Positions 7,216 to 9,208 of a stretch of 9,208 bases of DNA are shown here, in pieces. Where the stretch lies: positions 1-9,208 of the forward strand of contig CAIJTL010000881.1 in assembly GCA_903823545.1 (NCBI GenBank). The letters are read 5' to 3'. The first letter of the stretch is position 1; each line of letters begins with the position of its first letter. The notes beneath the pieces are model-generated. The model was not told where the DNA came from and searched no databases. It saw only the letters and a program-made list of their open reading frames with translations. This stretch comes from an uncultured Planctomycetaceae bacterium (GTDB lineage Bacteria; Planctomycetota; Planctomycetia; Planctomycetales; Planctomycetaceae). The position numbers were made by a program, and so were the translations under genes.

Positions 7216-8691
7216 CTAATGAGCCGCGTGAACCGTACCGTCGGCATGAACATGAACGTCGGCACGTACGCCGCTGGCTGATTGGGACTTGAGCACTCGA
7301 TTGAGCGACGCAGCAGCGTTCTGTGCGAGATACACGCCAAGCGTGATGCTGTCGTCGTTGGCAACCACGACGTTTAAGCGGTCCTCATACAGCACATGTA
7401 CCGCAATGCGATTGAAGAGATCCCCGTTTTGGCGGAACACGTAGGCTTCTGGACCTTCTCGGACAATTGCAGCGGACGGCAATACGAGCACGTCTTTGAA
7501 TTCCTCAACGGGAACATGCAATCGAACTCGCTGCCCTGGGCGAAATCTCCACACCACAAACGTTTGACCGTCGCTCTCGTAACCTCGAGACTGATTCGTC
7601 AGCGGAATGAAGAAATCAAACGTACGGCTCACGGCGTCGATCGAATTCGCGAGATGGCGAATTTGAAAAGACTGATCGAGTGGCGGCCAGTGCTTGTGAT
7701 CGTCTTCTGCAAACTCGACTTCAACGGGCCAACCGCTCTGAGCCGCTTGTTCTAGAAATGGAGCTTCTTGCTTGAAAGCATGGCCTTCGATGTAGAGCGA
7801 GTGATGATTCGACAGCATCGAAAGCAACTGCCCCGCTTGCACCTGTTGGCCGAGATCCACGGAGAGCGTTTGGACTTCATAAAGTGGTGATGGATTGGGG
7901 CTTTTGGATTTCAGACTTTGGATTCGAGCCTCGGAAGAGTCTGCATCTTCAGCCGAATTCGACTCCCGCGCGTCGACATCTTTGGCTTCGTTGACGGCAT
8001 CTGAAACCGATATGCCAAAATCGCTCGGCGGTGCGACGACATCAAGCGTCGAAACAAAATTCCCTTCAGCAACTCTGTCGATCTGTGTCGGGTTGATCCC
8101 TCTCGTCAGCAAATCTTGTCGATACGCCTGAATGGCGGCGGATTGCCGACGCAGTTGATTATCGAGTTCAGTGATTTTTGATTCCGGGATCGCGCCACTT
8201 TTGACTCCGTCCACCAAGCGCGCTCGCTGCTCTCTCACTAATTGCGTCTCGCGAGTCGCCTTGAACAACTCCGACTGAGTGTTTTGGAGATACTCGCTAA
8301 AAAGCCGAAGCGTGAAGAGACGGTCACCCGGCTTCACTGTGTCACCCGGAAAGGCATGAATTTGGACAACGGCTCCAACTGCCGGAGCTGTCACTCCACG
8401 ATCGGATCTGCCCGGGCGATCCACAATCGCGCCGGGGACTTGAATTGTCCGCCAGTACGTTTGAGGCTTGGCTGCCTTCGCGATTAAGCCCAAGTTCTTG
8501 CGAGCCTGCGGACTGAGCTTGAGGACCTTCGCGTCGTGAGCTGGCGCGTTCGTTTCCTCAACAGATTTTACGGGAGCGGTACGCGAGCCAAACAAAACGA
8601 TCCAACGATCTCGCGTACTGAAACCTGCAACAGCCAGCGCGACCACGATGGTGATACCACCGTAAACCTGAGAAACATGAGAAAGTCGCAT
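7216..8691 (-). CDS. Periplasmic adaptor of the metal-efflux RND system, CusB/CzcB-like (HlyD/MFP family)
   Basis: Membrane-fusion protein linking the inner-membrane pump to an outer-membrane channel. I choose ATG at 8689-8691 (491 residues) because GAGGT lies 6 nt upstream (8698-8702); a TTG 15 codons upstream (8734-8736) has no such support. A single N-terminal membrane segment covers about 11-32. The first lipoyl half, with TAPAVGAVVQIHAFPGDTVK, spans about 96-130. A helical hairpin covers about 131-195, short as in CusB-type adaptors. An acidic linker follows at 222-268, the second lipoyl half at about 269-300 (VDLGQQVQAGQLLSM), a beta-barrel at about 303-398, and a membrane-proximal domain at about 400-475 (VLVLPSAAIVREG). 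The tail reads ADVHVHADGTVHAAH, with four His in the last 12 residues, a possible metal-binding end. It is the first gene of the cluster and lies 104 nt before the pump. The family is certain; the metal is not. Confidence 0.94.
   Translation of the reverse strand: MRLSHVSQVYGGITIVVALAVAGFSTRDRWIVLFGSRTAPVKSVEETNAPAHDAKVLKLSPQARKNLGLIAKAAKPQTYWRTIQVPGAIVDRPGRSDRGVTAPAVGAVVQIHAFPGDTVKPGDRLFTLRLFSEYLQNTQSELFKATRETQLVREQRARLVDGVKSGAIPESKITELDNQLRRQSAAIQAYRQDLLTRGINPTQIDRVAEGNFVSTLDVVAPPSDFGISVSDAVNEAKDVDARESNSAEDADSSEARIQSLKSKSPNPSPLYEVQTLSVDLGQQVQAGQLLSMLSNHHSLYIEGHAFKQEAPFLEQAAQSGWPVEVEFAEDDHKHWPPLDQSFQIRHLANSIDAVSRTFDFFIPLTNQSRGYESDGQTFVVWRFRPGQRVRLHVPVEEFKDVLVLPSAAIVREGPEAYVFRQNGDLFNRIAVHVLYEDRLNVVVANDDSITLGVYLAQNAAASLNRVLKSQSASGVRADVHVHADGTVHAAH
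7888..8028 (-). other. Acidic low-complexity linker splitting the lipoyl domain of the adaptor
   Basis: Adaptor residues 222-268. They begin just after the coiled-coil return strand (STLDVVAP) and end before YEVQTLSVDLGQQV, where related adaptors have only a short tight turn. Composition is Asp/Glu/Ser/Ala-rich to residue 255, then switches to IQSLKSKSPNPSP (257-269). On the minus strand the second part reads as near-repeats AATCCAAAG, AAATCCAAAAG and CCAATCCATC, a pattern more like short intergenic repeats than conserved coding sequence. A flexible insert is the likely outcome for the protein. Confidence 0.6.
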
Positions 8692-8697
8692 CCTGTC

Positions 8698-8702
8698 ACC
8701 TC
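8698..8702 (-). promoter_or_regulatory. Shine-Dalgarno site deciding the adaptor start
   Basis: On the minus strand GAGGT (in AGAGGTGA) sits 6 nt before ATG 8691-8689. The next upstream candidate, TTG at 8736-8734, has no purine-rich site in the right place. This fixes the adaptor at 491 residues and places the membrane segment close to the N-terminus, as in the family. Confidence 0.75.
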
Positions 8703-8834
8703 TATGAGAAACGTCAGCGGAGTTTGCAATCGCCAACAGACGGAGCGTCTCGATTGGAATCGCTTAAGCCGAAGTTCGTTGCACGCAATCGGCAAGAACT
8801 TTTCCAAACACCGATCAACCGAAAGGAGACTTAA

Positions 8835-8899
8835 AGGCTATCCGAGAACTCGGATTGAGCACTCCCTTGCGGCTCACAGTCACAGTTCTCGGCTAGCCT
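8835..8899. repeat. 16-bp near-perfect inverted repeat upstream of the efflux cluster
   Basis: AGGCTATCCGAGAACT (8835-8850) and AGTTCTCGGCTAGCCT (8884-8899) are complementary at 15 of 16 positions, separated by 33 nt. Inside the loop TGAGC (8856-8860) pairs with GCTCA (8872-8876), so an RNA could form a two-tier stem. The left arm also continues into CCGAGAACTCGG, itself a near-palindrome (8842-8853). On the minus strand the long stem is followed by TTTAAGTCTCCTTT, a partly T-rich tail. Candidates are a terminator for the upstream frame, a transcription attenuator of the efflux genes, or a regulator-binding site. Confidence 0.65.
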
Positions 8900-8928
8900 C
8901 TTACTGACGCCAAAACGCTCTGACGCAC

Positions 8929-8958
8929 AAAAAGAAGTCGCGAGCGATCACGCTCTGC
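8929..8958 (-). terminator. Rho-independent terminator-like hairpin after the right-edge frame
   Basis: On the minus strand GCAGAGCG (8958-8951) folds with CGCTCGC (8946-8940) around the loop TGAT, seven pairs with one bulged A, followed three bases later by TTCTTTTT (8936-8929). It begins 24 nt past the stop codon of the minus-strand frame at 8982. The stem is short but the U tract is good, which supports that frame being a real gene. Confidence 0.55.
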
Positions 8959-8981
8959 GAAAAAGCGTCGAACGAAAGCCA

Positions 8982-9208
8982 CTACACGCGCAATACGACC
9001 GCGGCCAAAACGGTTAAGTGCAGAGATTGCTGTGGCCTCAGCAACAGGCTTCGCGCAACACGCATTCGCCCGTCGACCAAGTCCGTCGATAGCATGTTTG
9101 GGGCCAAAATGACTTCAGACACATTCGAGAGCGTGTCAGTTGTCACGATCCGACTTTGCACCTGCGGAGCAACCTCCACCAGCGAATGCTGACAGGCACA
9201 ATGCTCAA
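8982..9208 (-). CDS. C-terminal part of an unidentified protein, cut by the right edge
   Basis: The minus-strand frame is open from the right edge to TAG at 8984-8982, giving about 75 residues. The visible part reads EHCACQHSLVEV at its beginning and ends LTVLAAVVLRV. A GTG at 9179-9177 could start a 65-residue peptide, but the frame is open upstream and I see no good ribosome site, so a larger protein entering from the right is more likely. Third positions are mostly G or C, like the neighbouring genes, and a terminator-like hairpin follows, both in favour of a real gene. It does not resemble the end of a TolC/CusC-type channel or a known metal regulator. I do not recognise it, and a chance open frame remains possible. 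Confidence 0.4.
   Translation of the reverse strand, partial: EHCACQHSLVEVAPQVQSRIVTTDTLSNVSEVILAPNMLSTDLVDGRMRVARSLLLRPQQSLHLTVLAAVVLRV

Larger units (their letters stand above)
8692..8981 (-). other. Leader and intergenic region ahead of the efflux cluster
   Basis: A 290-nt stretch with no convincing gene on either strand. Reading along the minus strand it holds a T-tailed hairpin (8929-8958), the 16-bp inverted repeat (8835-8899) and about 143 nt of plain leader before the adaptor ATG. I saw no clear -35/-10 pair at normal spacing, so the promoter cannot be placed. The leader is long enough for RNA-level or repressor control by metal. Confidence 0.5.

Noticed and set aside
8692..8736. Fifteen-codon N-terminal extension of the adaptor from a TTG
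   Set aside because: The ATG at 8691 has a well-placed GAGGT, and the extension would push the membrane segment away from the N-terminus.

Overview
The window looks like chromosomal DNA from a planctomycete, or a close relative in that superphylum. The best clue is the left-most protein. Just before its calcium-binding repeats it carries a short FESRCVLS-type motif of the kind found at the N-terminus of many planctomycete extracellular proteins. A Tat-exported sialidase-like protein and a heavy-metal RND pump with the GELVDD-type TM4 motif fit that lineage. The assignment rests on recalled family features, not on a search.

Layout: (1) 1-1526, plus strand, the 3' part of a secreted RTX-type protein with nearly 40 Gly/Asp nonapeptides; its true start lies left of the window. 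(2) 1553-1575, a GC-rich hairpin. (3) 1601-2782, plus strand, a Tat-exported BNR/Asp-box sialidase-like protein. (4) 2783-3036, a gap between convergent genes holding an 84-nt imperfect palindrome. (5) 3037-8691, minus strand, a three-gene metal-efflux cluster read right to left: CusB/CzcB-type adaptor, CusA/CzcA-type RND pump of 1150 residues, and a His-rich putative lipoprotein. (6) 8692-9208, the leader of that cluster with a 16-bp inverted repeat, then a terminator and the 3' end of an unidentified minus-strand frame that runs off the right edge.

How the genes work together: adaptor and pump should form the inner-membrane and periplasmic parts of a tripartite proton-driven metal exporter. 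The lipoprotein and the adaptor's C-terminal tail are both His-rich and could buffer or hand over metal in the periplasm. No outer-membrane TolC/CusC-type channel and no metal-responsive regulator is visible, so they must lie outside the window or elsewhere. The two plus-strand genes encode exported proteins with no evident link to the efflux cluster.

The points most worth a second look are a roughly 70-residue insertion in the periplasmic part of the pump, the inverted repeat ahead of the efflux cluster, the intergenic palindrome, and a repeat-like acidic linker splitting the lipoyl domain of the adaptor. I saw no CRISPR array, rRNA, tRNA, transposase or complete mobile element, and no clearly new multi-gene system.
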